Notes: a model not told the origin generated them from the sequence alone. A stretch of 64,000 bases of DNA from Nymphalis io (GCF_905147045.1 NC_065891.1:9309001-9373000); one strand, 5' to 3'; shown: positions 1 to 14,900, numbered from the stretch's first letter. Translations and numbers: made by a program.

Positions 1-814
1 TATCTATTAAATTCATTACTTTTTAGTAATCTTGAAAATAGAGACAAAAAATTGCGCGAAAACTTCGCGCGATTACTTCGAATAATATCGCTTACAGAGA
101 AGCCTAGATAACATTTTTAATCAGTTAATTTATAATTGTAAAGTGATAAGTTGAATTTAAATATAAAAAAACGTCATAATTACTTTTGCATGTATCTTCT
201 TTTATTCCGATCATATCTATTACACAGTTTTATATTCGTATTCGTATATATTATATCGTTTGGATGACCGTGGAATCCGTGTAGTAACTACTTTAGTATT
301 AGTAGTAGAATACACATCACTGAACGTGACGATTGGTAGTATATAAAGTGTAAAACCAATATTTTATGTTATTTTGACCACCTGATCGTAAGTGAGAGTA
401 ACTCATCACACAATTGTTTTATTCAATCCATCAACCTGAACACATTTATTTATTATTAATTATGCTTTTATTTAAATAAATTCTTAAACAATAATTTTTT
501 AAAGATAAACTAATAAGTAAAATATCTACTTAAGCTTTAGGTTCTGTTACAAATTATGTAACAATATTTTATATAAAACTAAATAAATAATCCATAATTT
601 CTATGCATTTGACTAACAAGCAAATTGTTGACGAGACTCGTGAATCGACCCAAAATAATATTAGTAATGGAGTCACATCTTAATTTCAATCTTCAATGCC
701 GGAATATCGCCTCTAGTGTAGTGTTGACGCACTTTGATTTAATCACAGTTTTATATTCGGTGACATTATTTCCCATGAAGAGTACCTGTACTCTTACGCA
801 TTCTTCCGTAATCC

Positions 815-1117
815 GTAACAGCCTGTGAATGTCCCACTGCTGGGCTAAAGGCCTCCTCTCCTCTTTTTGAGGAGAAGGCTTGGAGCTTATTCCACCACGC
901 TGCTCCAATGCGGGTTGGTAGAATTCACATGTGGCAGAATTTCAGTGAAATTAGACACATGCAGGTTTCCTCACGATGTTTTCCTTCACCGTAAAGCACG
1001 AGATGAATTATAATCACAAATTAAGCACATGAAAATTCAGTGGTGCTTGCCCGGGTTTGAACCCACGATCATCGGTTAAGATTCACGCGTTCTTACCACT
1101 GGGCCATCTCGGCTTTT
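815..1117 (-). mobile_element. tRNA-derived SINE, family A, full length
   Basis: Read on the minus strand it begins AGCCGAGATGGCCCAGTGG, then has a Pol III B-box-like GGTTCAAACCC about 45 bases further on, a body and a tail ending in short GTTAC-type repeats. Six further copies or fragments lie in this window (10415, 24231, 25287, 39558, 62323, 63155). The 9-bp direct repeat CGCATTCTT occurs at 797-805 and 1131-1139 and is a plausible target-site duplication. It resembles lepidopteran SINEs of the Metulj type; that family name is from memory and not checked. Confidence 0.85.
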
Positions 1118-1423
1118 TTCTTCTTTTCTTCGCATTCTTACGAAGATGATATTCCACAATCCAATGCTTACATCTTTCACGATAAAAATAGCCTGATGAA
1201 ATGTTAATCTTCAATTTCGAAATATGCAAACAATTACGTCGATACTTCGCTTTTGTGGTATTACATAAGGACCAACCAACATACGCGCTTTTTTGATATA
1301 TATTGTTTTACATATAATATTACATAGGGATGTTTAATAAAAAAAAACGCAGTTTCAGATTTAGTTACCTCGAAGAGAGTAAATTTTACAAAATTAATAG
1401 TTCTTAAATGTCATATTAACCGT

Positions 1424-1560
1424 CAATAGCGTAATGGCTTACGGGCCGCTTAGAGATGTTACAAATCGCAGGTTCGATCCTGACCCCTTGGGCTATTGTC
1501 ATACCCTCTCCTAACACAAGCTGTACGCTTAAGTGGAGGAAATAGGAATACAGTAATTCC
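1424..1560 (+). mobile_element. Second tRNA-derived SINE, remnant
   Basis: Contains a tRNA-like B box (GGTTCGATCCTGACC at 1472-1486) after a degenerate A-box region (CGTAATGGCTTACGGGCC at about 1431), then a conserved-looking stretch with CCTAACACAAGCTGTACGC. Related sequences are common in moth and butterfly genomes, as far as I recall. It cannot be folded into a complete tRNA, so it is not a tRNA gene. Confidence 0.6.
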
Positions 1561-4500
1561 TTAAAAACTGTACTGTACTGCGATGTATTATAATATGACA
1601 TTATCCCAAACATAAAATATCTTATCATAGAAAGTACCGGCAACAACAGCAATTGCGTCAGTTAGTTTTATAAATTAAAATATTCTTTCATACAAAGTTC
1701 TAAGGGAAATATTATAAAGGACAGACATTTTTATATAATAAATTTTTCATTCGTTACCTCTATAATAACGAGTGGTGTTAGTCTTGAGTCGTTGTTCACT
1801 GTCAGTGATGTTACCTTTCTACGGGAAGAGGGGCACCGAGACTTGTCTTCCCTATTGCCTAGGGTTCTATTCATGACTTAATCCGGCACTAATCACAAAT
1901 ATAGACGTGGATACCATCATTACTGTATTGTAATGCGATATTTATAACTTGTTATGTTAAATTGTTTTAATGTCAAAATAAAATAATAAGATTATTTTTT
2001 ATCTATTTTTATAATAAGAAATTAATATAAGTTCTATTTTTAAATTTATATAATTATTAACGCAAAATGATAATAAATGATGACGCTTATATAATTATTT
2101 ATTTTATAATACACATAAAAATAGCATTAAACACATTATTTTTTTTTTAGTAAAATTATCATAAAACAGCTCACTGTAACTGTATAGAAGTAAAACACTG
2201 AATGCATGCCATGAATTCCATATGTTTGCATATTTTCAATGAAACCTAATTAAGCATTTTTATTTATTATGTTACATTCTTTAAACAGTCATATTGTTGT
2301 GAATAATAGACGTCACTATGAAATCAAAATCTTTTTTATATTTATGTAATAAAGAAAACTGTCGTAAATTTTGCAATAATTGAGTTAGACTTTAATATAG
2401 AAATAAATTAAAAAAAAATGGAATATTTAAATGTACATGTGCACTGACGTGCAGGGTTAGGATAAAAGTCCCTAAATTAAATTAAAAAAAAATGTACCCG
2501 TATTAATTTTTAGGACGTCGTTAGTAAGTCGATAATATTTCATATTATTTCTGAATCTGCTACCATTGTTGCTGCACACAGTGAATGTGAATGTTTATTT
2601 TTATTCTAAATTAAATTAATTTAAAAAAAAATATAAAAAAGAACTGATTGCGAACATATATCGATATAAACAAAATAGGCGCCAAGTTACTCTTATTTTA
2701 TATTCCTCAAAATATACACACAGAAAAATAAGGCCGAATTGATAACCTTCTGTTTTAAGTGGGCTAAAAAAACTAAAGCAATATGGAACACAAATATATA
2801 ATTCAATGAAATAATAAACGGAAATCTATAGGCTATTACGATGCACAACAACAGCAAAACGAACAAAAATCATTAGAAAATCGATAACCGCTTTATTTTT
2901 ATGAATAGGTTTTGAAAAATAAATGTTACTTAAGTACCTAGTCAGGTAAACGAAGTTTGTAACTTGGTTATTTTATCTTTATTATCCGAGTTATTTCTGT
3001 TCCGGGAAGGTGCTAGAGCGATTAGTGTTTAACAAAAATTCGTGTTTCAAAAGCACAATCGCATGTAACTTTAGCTATGAAATGAAACAATAGAGGAACA
3101 AATACTATTGACTTATATACTTTCGTCCATAAAAGCAAACACAAAGTGTTAACGACTGTCGTCGACACGTTTTGGTTCTTTTAGATAATATTTTTTCACG
3201 TTAAATAGCTATTACTGTAAAACAATGACGTAAATCTTTTTATTGATTTACGTCGCCTTCATGTTGAACCGTCGTTAGTAACATTACTAAAATGATAATT
3301 TTACAATACTTTTCATATTCAAATAACGTATGTAAAATATTTTATAATAAATAGTATATTGTAATATGTTAGCTGTGTTTTTAGGTGGATAGTCGATTGT
3401 TCGTCCGGTGAACGGTGCAGGTTACATTCCATTTCGTCGCGTTCCATTACGCAGCCTCGTGATTCCGAGAAAGAGTGATGTCCTGCTCACACTAAGCATT
3501 CCACTTTATTGCCTATGTTTTGGAATCCTGCTCATTGTTTGAGTTCAAGCTCATTTTTATACCAAGGAAACACCTCTTATACTCGACGATATCCGGCATA
3601 AGGTTTACGAGTTATTCATTAATATGTACTTCTCAGTAATGAACGGAACGCGGCAAAATGCGTTTTAGCTATAAATGCGTTTGAATTACACAGCTAGCGC
3701 ATCAGGGGGCCTATAATAGTTAATTTGTAGTTTGTAGTAATAGAGAAATGACACGACTGGGAAACTGAACGAAGTAAAGGTGATCAACTTCGAAATATAT
3801 TATGCTTAAAGGCTACGTTAGTAGATTATTATATTTTCTACTTTTTTTAAATTGTCAATTTTGCTAAAATTTGCCTCAATTCAGATCTTGCTTGTGAATC
3901 TTATCTTATTTATATTTTATAATATCTTATGTTATTACAACATTCTTACCATGTTAGAAAAAAAAACTTTCAAAATGTAAGCAACCTTAACATTTTAGAG
4001 GTTTGAACAAAGCCGGCTTGTGATTAATGAGCTGCGGTTATAGCGCACTTCCTGAGCGAGCCCTACGCGCCTTCTTGCGATTAAATTAGCAAAAAAATAC
4101 CCCACGATAACACTACCCATATTGTCACAGTCGGTGTGCTTAACGTGGTCATTGACTTGTAGCACTCAAAATTGAATAGCTACAGCTCTATCAAGTTAAT
4201 AATATAAATGACCGTTAAGCATAGAATAAAGATGCTTTTGAATACGTTCGTGGAACGATTTGGTTCGCCTTGATTGAGTAGGTACATGTACGATATAATT
4301 GTAAGTCTATCTATGCAGATCGAATAAATTATATATATACTTTTAAATTTTAATCTGCTTAATAAATTGTACTAAAGCCTAGGATAGGCTGCATTGGTAA
4401 TTTTGTAATTAATTATGTCTATCACCTCCGAACGGCTGGATCCAAGCAGATTCCTTTTGAATTTTGGGGTAAAAGTAGATAGATTATATCAAAAAGCGAA

Positions 4501-5986
4501 ACTTGTAAACAACTAACAGTACTTAAAAAAATCATATTCATATATTTTATTGCAAATTCCAATTGATCCTTATCCAATATAACACACAAAAATAAGTTTT
4601 AATAATATTCAAATAATTTTACTAAGCAACTATCTTTGCAAGTATCTTGATAAATTGTAGTGTCAAGTTCGTTTTTTAATATAATTAAATCATTTTTGGC
4701 ATCTGCTGTGTAGGTATTAGAAGAGTTGTCTGAACAAATTAAATATCATAATATAAAAACTGTTTTGAGTCAATCTAAAAATTTAAGCAATCGCCATTGA
4801 GTGTGTTTTTATTTTATTTTGATTATAAATGACATTAGCAAGCTAATATTTAGCTACAAACCAATTTCAACCGAGGCGTAATTGAATAATGAGCACTTGA
4901 TTAATTTTAAATTATTTTGATATATCTACAGCAGCTTTTTGGTAGCAAAAAAATCCATTAAGAGTAGATTAACAGTGTTTGTTTGCACGGCTCAATATTT
5001 AAAGTGTGCAAATAAAACCGAACAGCCATATCCGAAAAATATTTGAGTACCTATTATTTGTCGTGTCGTGTGTAATTACTATCAGCTTAAAATAATAACA
5101 TAAGAAAGTATTAAGTACGTACTATCGTTTATAAAATAAAAAGGCTTTTAAATTTAATTTAAATATTAAAAACAATTAAGATTTTAGATTAATTCATAAT
5201 TTACAAATAATACTCGTTTGTAATTACTGGTTCACCGAAGTGATAAGGAATTATTTTTGCGAGAAATTCTTCGTCCATATTTCAAGCTTGCATGTAATCG
5301 TATAGTTATCGCGCTGACTAATATAATTATTTAGTTATTTTCTGGTTTAGAAACAGATATATAAACAAATAATACGTATAATAAATATCTCACAAATGAT
5401 CTCTCGCCCTATACAGCCAGCAAATCTATTAGCAAATACATCTTAACGTGCATGGCGAATTTTTCACACCTTTTTTCTTATAAATGTTCTTCTGACAGTT
5501 TCACGTTTGTCCAGAATGTAATTTTCTATTAATTAATACAGTGTCACAGCAAAAACTCAAATCGAAAACCACAGAATTATTAAAATTAAAGAATTTACGA
5601 GAAGCAATGTAAGTATCTTCTGTACGAAGAGTACAATAGCACTACTTCTTAAATTATTATACGTAGTTGAGTAAAAAATAGGACCTAAAATCGCTTAATG
5701 CTTAAATACTTACAAAGAAAAAACATTAAACGGACTTATTATTATTAAAAATATCAAATGTACGGAAACACATTTAAAAAAATTTAGATAAGGAATAATA
5801 AGATAAATCATACAAAGTTTGATCTATTTCTTTTTATATTTGCTGACGCAACTAGGTCAGTCCTAGTATTTAAGTAATAACTAGTTAAATATAAACGTTA
5901 ATGATAAAATCACGTAAAAATTTCACAATACGTTCGTCACTAATTAGATATGCAAAAACAGCGCTGTCACAGCTCGCTACAGTAAT

Positions 5987-8900
5987 CAGCTGACGAAGAC
6001 AGCTGATCGTTAAGCGCTGCGTGTGCGCTTATATTAAGGAACCCAATATTGTAATATAAGATTATTATCAATACTGATATGATCGGAAAAATTTCATTTT
6101 GATTAAACAATCTATGTATTATCTTCAAAATTAATTTATTTTCTTTTCACTTTGAAAAGCGACTACATATTATTTCAAAATTGAAATATATGCGACTCAT
6201 ATTATTTCAAAATATATTTTTATAAAACATACCTAAATGTAGTTATATATAAGTAGAAGTTATAATTTGAAATTAAAATTTTATAAGCCAGTAATTTTTT
6301 TTACTCGTCTCGTAAAACTGTTAAAAATAATATGTTTTTTTTCTATTATGCACTTGTTTATTTTAACATTTAATTTAAAAAAAAATTTTAGACCTTACGT
6401 TGTGTCTCAACCAAAATGCTTTTAAAATAAAATCCAATGTATAGTATCAACACAGTACACAGCTTAGTAATTAAATTATTTACTCAAACTAGTTCGTTTA
6501 TAATCTTATACAAGGTACCATTAAGTGCATACTATCTTAAAAATATACAAAATTAGATAAATATTGTTCTATAACCCTAATTAATATCTTTTAATAGCTT
6601 AGTCTCTCAAGCTCGATATTTATATGAAACATGCACTGCCATACCAACTGATATATATATACTTATATTTCTCGAACTTACATGGTATTATAGATTATTA
6701 TGTGAACCGTGTGTATTTCTTTGTGGGTAATTTAAAAGGATAAGTAACCAATCTATAATTAAAATAGGTATCTATCGACAGATAGGTATTGTGGTCGTAT
6801 GGTCACTTTTATAATCAGTCCGTGGAATCCATCTCATTTTGTAAATACTAGAACGAGAGGCAAGAGTCACGAAAGTGTGTGAGCGAGCAAGAAAACGTGT
6901 TATGTATTATTATTCGAACGTCGAATCGGGAGAAACCTGCGTGCGGGCCTCACAGGCGGCTCGTAGCCCCGCGCCCCGCGCCCCGCCGATCATATGTTCG
7001 CCGGTCGGTACGGGTACGGGCAACCGCCGATCACTGTGACTCAGGCTCTCGCCGCCGAAGCATCATAACGTATTCGCTCGGCTTCCGCTCGGTGCGCTCG
7101 ATCAGCTGTAAGCGACAACATTACAACGCGACACGCGAAGCAAGCGAGCCAAACATAAGCCGCTGTGCGGTGTGCCATGGAGCTGCTGTGTGCGGAGCGT
7201 GTGAGTCCCGGGAGCGGTGAGAGCGCACGGGTCGGGCCGGCGCCGGCGCCGCCCGCTGCTGCCTCCGACCCGGTGCTGCTGCGCCGCCGCGTGCTCGACA
7301 ACTTGTTGCGCACCGAGGAGCGTTACGCCGTAACTGCTAACTACTTCGGCACCGTGCAGACCGAGATCACTCCCCACATGCGCCGACTCGTCGCCGAGTG
7401 GATGCTAGAGGTGAGCGTACCCGTGTGATCCGCAGCACGCGCATGCCGCGCCCACACCGCCCGGTCGGCCACCACTCGTTAGCCGCCTCGTCGACCGTTC
7501 GCCATTTTGTTACTCACCACTCAACCACGTGTAGGGTCTCTTAACCAGTGGCTATAACCGTGACTTATGTATGCTCTTTCGCCACTCGCTCACCCAACTT
7601 TACATGAGAAATCTAAATGTTACAAATATTTTCATTTTGTAGGTAAACTTATTAGTTTGAATTCGTTATTTTGAAGCGATTCCAGCATAACAGTGTCACA
7701 ATCTTTTTTTGTTTACACGATCAGCTGATTAAGTTTTCGTTATCTTTGAATGTGATTCCTATTGGAATTAAAAAAAAAGGTTTTGTTTTCTTCGTATAAA
7801 AGTTTGTTATAATACGTATAAACATTGCAAATAATAAGATGTTTTTGAGAAATGTGTATCTATATTTTTTTGTATTGATATCGTTGTAACAATTTTAAAC
7901 CTGATGCAGTTAACTTATATGTTAAATTTACTGAAGTAAATAGGTACCTAAATGTATTGTATTTTAGTCATTGGAAAGTCGTGGTATATAGCGCTTGCTC
8001 GGGAGTCGGGTGAAGAGGCGCGCGAGGGGCCCCCGGCCGGAACGCGCAGGCGGTCGCCGACCGATGCGACTCGCTCGTTCTATTTGAATAATCAGCTGAT
8101 TTTGACACGCACACAGCTGACGCCGGACGCGCACTATCTTTCGTTAATATCACACAAACATACGATTGTACAAAATTAACGTTTTTTAAAATAATTTGAA
8201 AAGTCACCTTGCTTTTATATGATAAAGAATTTCAATTTTTATAAGTTAACGTTTTTTAACTAACGTTTTAATAACGAAAATAAACTTATAGATTACTTTT
8301 AGACCGGGTAAATATTTAATATTTTAAAAAGCAATTGTAATATTATTATAAAGAAATAGATTAGAAATTTGAGGGCGTACGTAACCAATCAGCTGTAAAA
8401 TCGAGCTCGGCCACGTGGGGTTCGGGCAGTGAGTGCGACGGTTGCTGACGTCATTCAGCGCAATGGCGGCGCACCGCGCATGTGCCTCCTACTTTACAGA
8501 GTTTACCGACACCTCGTGGTCGTCTAAACCAGTTGCATACCTACCAAATTTCAGCACAAGCAGACCGAAACAACTCCCGTGGATGTGAGGTCACTGACAT
8601 CGTTACTACAATTATTAACATTCAAGTTCAGTCTCAAAGTACAACCGATATCCCCAGTAACTGCTAAACTTGTTTAAATGTTTTTTTTTTATCTTCGACT
8701 TAGTGTATACATAACACATATTATTAAAAACCATTTATAATTTCCCGAGTTAACGATTGAAAACAAAAACAATACAGTTGCCTGTTTAAAATTTGCTATA
8801 AATCTAATTTAAAAATGCATTTCTTTTGTTACTATGTATATCACTAGACACGGGAATTTAAAACATTACAACGATATCGCATTTATTTTGTCACATAGTT

Positions 8901-8988
8901 TACAGAGCGTTGCATGTGCGCTAACGCTAAGTAGGAAGTTCGTAACAGAACAATAGCCTGTTTCGTTGTTACATACGTTAATCAGCTG
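5987..8988. promoter_or_regulatory. Cluster of CAGCTG (AP-4-like) palindromes at CycD
   Basis: Eight CAGCTG hexamers lie at 5987, 6000, 7103, 7722, 8093, 8114, 8390 and 8983, bracketing the first coding exon of cyclin D. Most carry the same flanks, giving ATCAGCTGAT or a close variant, which matches the consensus of the bHLH-LZ factor TFAP4 (Drosophila cropped). The same stretch of intron 1 also has two CACGTG E-boxes (7526-7531, 8412-8417), a full CRE TGACGTCA (8446-8453) and a forkhead-type TTGTTTAC (7709-7716). The motifs are seen directly; binding and function are inferred. Confidence 0.5.
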
Positions 8989-11900
8989 ACAGGTCCATGA
9001 GCGTGAGACATTCGGCTGAGACAGCCATGGGATGCGCATGTTTTCTAAAGGCTGTAATAGAATCAGAATCCGGGCTCTCGAATTACACCGTGCGAAACTA
9101 TGCGAGGATAAATTACGGCTCTCGTGACATTCTCCGGTTACTGAATAACTAGTTCATTACAGTGTCATCTGCTTTCACTTCCAGTACCTTTCAATAAATT
9201 CCTATATTTACTTAGTTTCATAACGTCAACTTTCTGAAGAAACCAATACTGTTTCTACTATTTACTGCAAATTGTACATTACAAGTACCCGTTACTTATT
9301 ACAAATACTTAAAAGTTGAAAACTGTTTACCGAATAACGTTCAATAACCGTTGTCGATAAGAAACTCAACAAGTAGGAAAGTAATGCGCTTTGTATTTAT
9401 CGCAATATGTATGTATTACAATTTATGAAATATATAGGTTATCAGAAATTCCGGATGATAAACTCTGGGTGTGCCGCGGTTTTGATATTTCTAAGAATAC
9501 ACGGCACTTAATGAAATATACTGATTACTGGTACATTTTCAGGTGTGTGAAGACCAGAGTTGTCAAGAAGAAGTCTTCCCTTTGGCGATTTCGTACTTGG
9601 ATAGATTTTTGAGTACATGTATGGTGGGGAAAAGCCAGTTACAACTTTTGGGGACCGCCTGTTTGCTGCTCGCTTCTAAGCTACGAGAACCGAGTTCTCG
9701 CGGGCTGCCTGCTGAACTGCTCGTGTTCTACACCGCCAACAGCATCACGCTTACAGATCTCTGTGTAAGTTAAACAGTATATAATATATTTATGACATTA
9801 TATCATTGTTATGATACATGCACACTTTTTGTTGTGATTAAACTATATTTCGTGGGGTGTAAAATGTACTGAAAGTAATGATTGAAATATCCGGCATGTT
9901 ATAGCATCATTCAAATGACTTAAGTATGTATTAAAATCGATCTTTAGCTCAATTTTTTTACTGAAGTTTTTCAAGTAAGATTTTAATACGTGTTTCGTTA
10001 GTAAACTAGCTGTTCAGATTTGTTAACAATGGAATTATATAAATAACAGATTGCAATAGGACATCATATAATTTACACTAACTGTAACAATATATGTAAC
10101 AATATATTTTTTATAAATATCTGGGTTCAAATTTATACGTTATTCTGTAAGCACGCTGCATGGAGATGCGATCGTGGCGCGCTCAAGAAGCTGCCAGTCG
10201 CTTTCGTGTCGCTTTACTCCGCTGATTTCTAACAACCTCGCCTCTAAACGAGCGTGAGAGATTGGAATTCCAGATTTATGGCGGTTCAATTCCACTAATA
10301 ACGGTTTTACGTACATTTTAAAATACTTTTTAAGACAACCCAAATTATAATGTCTTACGAAGTTTACAACTATGAATACTTTAAAAATGTAAAGTAAAAA
10401 AGTAAAGTAATAGACTGTGAATGACTCACTGCTGGGCTAAGGCCTCCTCTCCCTTTTTGAGGAGAAGGTATATAGCTTATTCTTATTATTATTAAAAATG
10501 TATCTCCCCAAAAATACGCGTGTGTCACACTTGATTCAGGAGAGGTAAAAGATACTTATGAATAAACGTTTAAAAATAGTAATCTCAAAATATTTTGTCT
10601 TAAGACGTAGACAATGACACAGTTGAGCGTAATTAGTTCTGTGGTCTAGAGAGTAATAATATTATACGATGCGATTACACTTATTTTAACGATGAAGCAA
10701 TTCATAATTGATTTTATGATTTATTTTGTATACATCTTTATCATATTCTTGAGCACTAATTTAAAGTGCAATGTGTGATTTCTACATTTGTGAATGTAGT
10801 CTAGTACCGTGTATGGGTCTTAATTCCTAAGGGCGTTGGCATTCATTTACTTTCGAAATAGCTCACATTGTATCAGCGTGTTAGCGTAAATTGGCAGTAT
10901 GTCTTTGTTATCATTACCATTAGTTTAAATTACGTTATTTTATATACAGTTATATATTCACAGGTTAGGCAGACTTAATTTTTGTTAGGTAATTAATTAA
11001 TAACATTTATTTGGATTGTTAAAATTTATAATATTGTCAAATTATTATTATTTTTATTTGAATGAAAGAACAGAGGGAATATTTTTTGCTATTTATATTA
11101 TATTACACTGAGTCGATGTCTGTTGCATTTCGGGCGCGTCGCGTCCACCCGACGGGGCCCCAAGCGCCACTCATTCAGTAGATAATAAGTGCACCGTACA
11201 TCTTTGTGCGTCACATTTACTTGACCTGTTTTTTTTTGTAAAATGCATTCAATGACACTTGTTCTTTCCCCTTAACTTGCAAAGGCCTCAAAAAATGTTT
11301 CCTGCTCCGTCTCAACTAGGAAACTGATATTATAAAACTTATACCAAATATTTTAGTATTCAAAGACATATAAAATGTCTCCGTAACGAAATTTCATAAA
11401 AGATTACCTCATTGTGTTTTGTTGTAATGAAAAAACGATTAGAGCAAGATCGTTCTGGTTGATGAAGAATGCGGTAGGGAGCGGTCTGGGAGGAGGGCTG
11501 CCCTGCGGACAGTGTCCCCTAACGAGCCGACAGCCTTCTCGGAAACACTGCCGAACGAGAAGCGCGTTTCAATCAGGCCAATTACAGGCGAAGTACGCTG
11601 TTTATTTTTTCTCACGCCCGCGGCCGCCGCTAAATTTGCTTGTTCGTCACTAGGGCGAACTATTTGATATTATGATACACATAAATGGCAAATCCAATTA
11701 ACTATTTTAAATGATTCGAATGCTCATATGCCGTTGCTCGTTTCGACCTTAAGATGTGGGAGCGAGCACGATGCACGAAACGCAATCATAAATAAAGATC
11801 TAGCGCTGACTAAATCATATCTTACATACAAAATTATATTATTTAACAGGAATTTTGATGTGTACTTACTTGTATTGCTGTGTAATATATTATATTGAAT

Positions 11901-14900
11901 CTTTTATATACACATGATCCCAAACACATATTTTCTAATTTCTTACTTTTAAAAGCTGCTTTATATTTATTAAAGAAATATTACCCTTTTTTAGGAACAA
12001 TATAAAGAACAACAAACAATCTTTAATTATAGTTTATGAAATACTTTAACCTCGCATTCATAAAATTATAATTGTCTATACGATTCGTAGCAATGTCGTA
12101 GCGCCTCTACGTATATTCGTAGACAGGTAGTTTTGAGCAAGTAAAATATTTGCTATATAAAAACATTTATATTGACTATACGGTTATCGTCTACATGTGA
12201 ATATTAAAAAAAAAATAATAGCTTAACCTGTAATAACGGCGCCGTCACACTCGATGCATATAAAATTATGCTCATCTTATGGGAGTTCATCCAAGTGTGT
12301 CGGATAGGAGGCTACAACCGTAACCCCCTACATACCAACTAATATTTTATGCTAATAGCGCATATTAAAAATAGATAGCTTTTAATGATTACGATATTAC
12401 CTCAATGTATGCTCTACTCGCAAGAGCCGGAGTTATAACTTTGATTGTGAAACTCATAGCAAACCGGGGTAGAAATAAGCAAAAAGACTAAGCACGCTCC
12501 GGCATCCGTGCCAGTCTTAATGTATTAAGAGCGCGGGAACCCTGTAGGGTTCCCGCGCTCTTTGCCCGATCATAAAACCTGTGCATTCTCACATCCACAG
12601 TACGTTTATTATAATTGAAGCATTAATTTATGAGCCGTCGTACAGCTTTGTCAAAAGAAAATTCAATAACACAACTCGTCTGTCTTTCTTTAATGAGAAT
12701 TACTTAAGATTGCCGCCTATATTCATCGGAACCGTTCATTGATAATTATAAAAAAATATGCATTGTAAGATAGTTTTGCGAAAGTATAGTATAAATATAA
12801 AATGTTATCAGAGACCGGCACCAATATTGCTTATAGCAATTTTATCTTACGCAGTTCATGATAAAGAAATAAGAGTTCAAAGAGCACTGGATTCTATCAT
12901 TCATACTCAAAATAAAAACAATATTTAGAAACAAAATTATGCGTCCGTATTTATTTAAACAAACAACACCTGAAAATATAAGTCAACATTAAAAAAAACA
13001 CCATTAATAATTTTTATTAATGTTAAATTAGGTTAGTTGTATATTAGCTTTGGAAAGCTATACATACCTATGTAGTTGTAACAATATTGGCAATATTTAA
13101 TAATTGTAATATTCCGATTTCCTTATTCGCCAATAAGGAAATTCTATTTAATATTAAACAATGCATTCTCCAATATGCAAATTACAAATAGGATTTTTTG
13201 CGCATTAAAGCACACAAAGAAGTTCTCAGTTAAATGGCGAATGATATTTGTCGAACTCACGCCTTTGTTTCCGGTGCAAATAAAATATCTCCCGCTAGCT
13301 CAAACGAAAACCTATGCCTATAGATTTCCTATAAATTCTTGGGCCCTTTTGTCCTCTTTATTTTCAAAATAAATACGTAACAGAATGTTAAAATAAAAAG
13401 GTCTTTGTTCTGTTTGGTTATTCCATTTCCATTATACTTTCTTCTTATTATTTCCCACGAGTACAGTCGCCGGAGTATTGGGAAGAGTAGAGGGGAAGGG
13501 GTGACAAGAACCAGTCGCATTCCAATCAAGATATGGCCTCGTCTACACTGATGTTTGCCAAAGACTTCGCCGACTGTAGCCATTAAACATTATTATAATC
13601 ATCACTTGATGCAACAATAACATCGTCGTTAATATTTCACCCGCTTATTGCTAAAAATAGTCGGCTTAAAAATATTAAATTTCAATTCAATCTTGATAAA
13701 GTAATCAACGTTATAAAGAAAAATTAAAACACGAATTTATTTCTCTCCGTCACTATAATTGTAAATATTGCTATTAAATCCCTCAAAGGTAATAAAATTT
13801 AAAGTTACCCTTTGAATAGCACTCTATATGCGGGCATTTGCCATGCAGTTATAAAAGTTGAATTTTTGTGGTTAAAAAATGTACGACATGTAACCTCAAA
13901 GCTATAGATTACATTTTTAGCTTCGGATATAAAATGAATATAAAATAGAAATTGAAAACAGTTTTATTATAAATACTACTTTTTTACCAATTTAAATGCT
14001 AGTTAAACATCTAAGTCTATTCAGCAACTATATCAATTTACAGGAATTTGCCGCTATAATATGTTGTTATGTAAGACTTACTATAGTATGCATATCACGT
14101 TGCTTAGAATATACCCAAGGTAACTTAAGCATTCATGCCATCTTGATACTCTTCCGATTGATGGGATTGTGTTAGTCATATCAATGTGAAAAGTAGGAGA
14201 ACGAACATTGATATAAAGAATTTGATTGTCGAATTACCGAAATTGGTTTAAGGATTCTACTTTATTCTAAATATTTCGTGTTACTTTGGGGCGACATGGC
14301 ACTACATTTATCGCTCGACTGTAATATAGCGTAGTCGCACTGTTCAATGAAATTGGATAAAGCATGGGAACCAACCGTGGAATTCAGAATGTGTCGCGGG
14401 CGAGGGCTGTTTGCATAGCTCACTTTATTGGCTGTAACGCGGTTCGATAACTGCTGCCGCCACGGCCAGACCGCCTTGCATGCTTCTCTAATGAACACCA
14501 TCCATAAATTTACGTTATGGCATTCCGCACGTCGCAAGTTCCCTGCCAGTTTCTCACATCCTGCACGAGTTCAAGTACATACAGTTGAACAAATTATAAT
14601 AAAGTATTTCTCATATATCATTGTTGAATAAAAAGTCTAGATCATCTACATATCAGTTTTCATCATGGCAGCAAATTTTGCGGTGAATAGTTTATGAGCT
14701 CATTGTTTTCGAAGCTTTTCAAAGACCCCAATCCAAAAGAGATACGGAATCTTTTCAGTTCGCGGTCGACCCGCATAACACTGTCATGGTAACTACTGTC
14801 GAACACCTTTTCTTTATATCTTCGAAACGTATTATTGTTCTTATAAATTATATTTATCCATTTAACTTCATAGAAGGTTGATGCTTAAATATCATGAAGT

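Larger units (their letters stand above)
1..6840. other. Non-coding region upstream of CycD
   Basis: AT-rich DNA in which I find no credible coding exon; the open frames are short and have no protein-like composition. It holds a complete SINE (815-1117, minus), a second tRNA-derived SINE remnant (about 1424-1560), a 10-bp inverted repeat around GACGTAAATC (3227-3236 with 3245-3254), one TATCGATA word at about 2659, and near its right end two CAGCTG palindromes (5987-5992 and 6000-6005) that belong to the cluster around cyclin D. Islands of higher GC at about 3390-3480 and 4015-4080 could be regulatory, but nothing in them is diagnostic. Confidence 0.6.

Noticed and set aside
1424..1500. tRNA gene
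   Set aside because: Only the B box is well formed; no acceptor stem or anticodon arm can be drawn, and the flanks match a dispersed SINE.
6879..7220. 113-codon frame before the CycD start
   Set aside because: GC-rich 5' region with Arg-rich composition; it overlaps the true CycD start in another frame and has no family similarity.
12527..12562. Helitron 3' end
   Set aside because: No CTRR terminus within about 12 bases of the hairpin and no matching TC end was found.
13461..13575. Short inverted-repeat element
   Set aside because: The ends match imperfectly and no target duplication was seen; kept only as a note under CycD intron 2.
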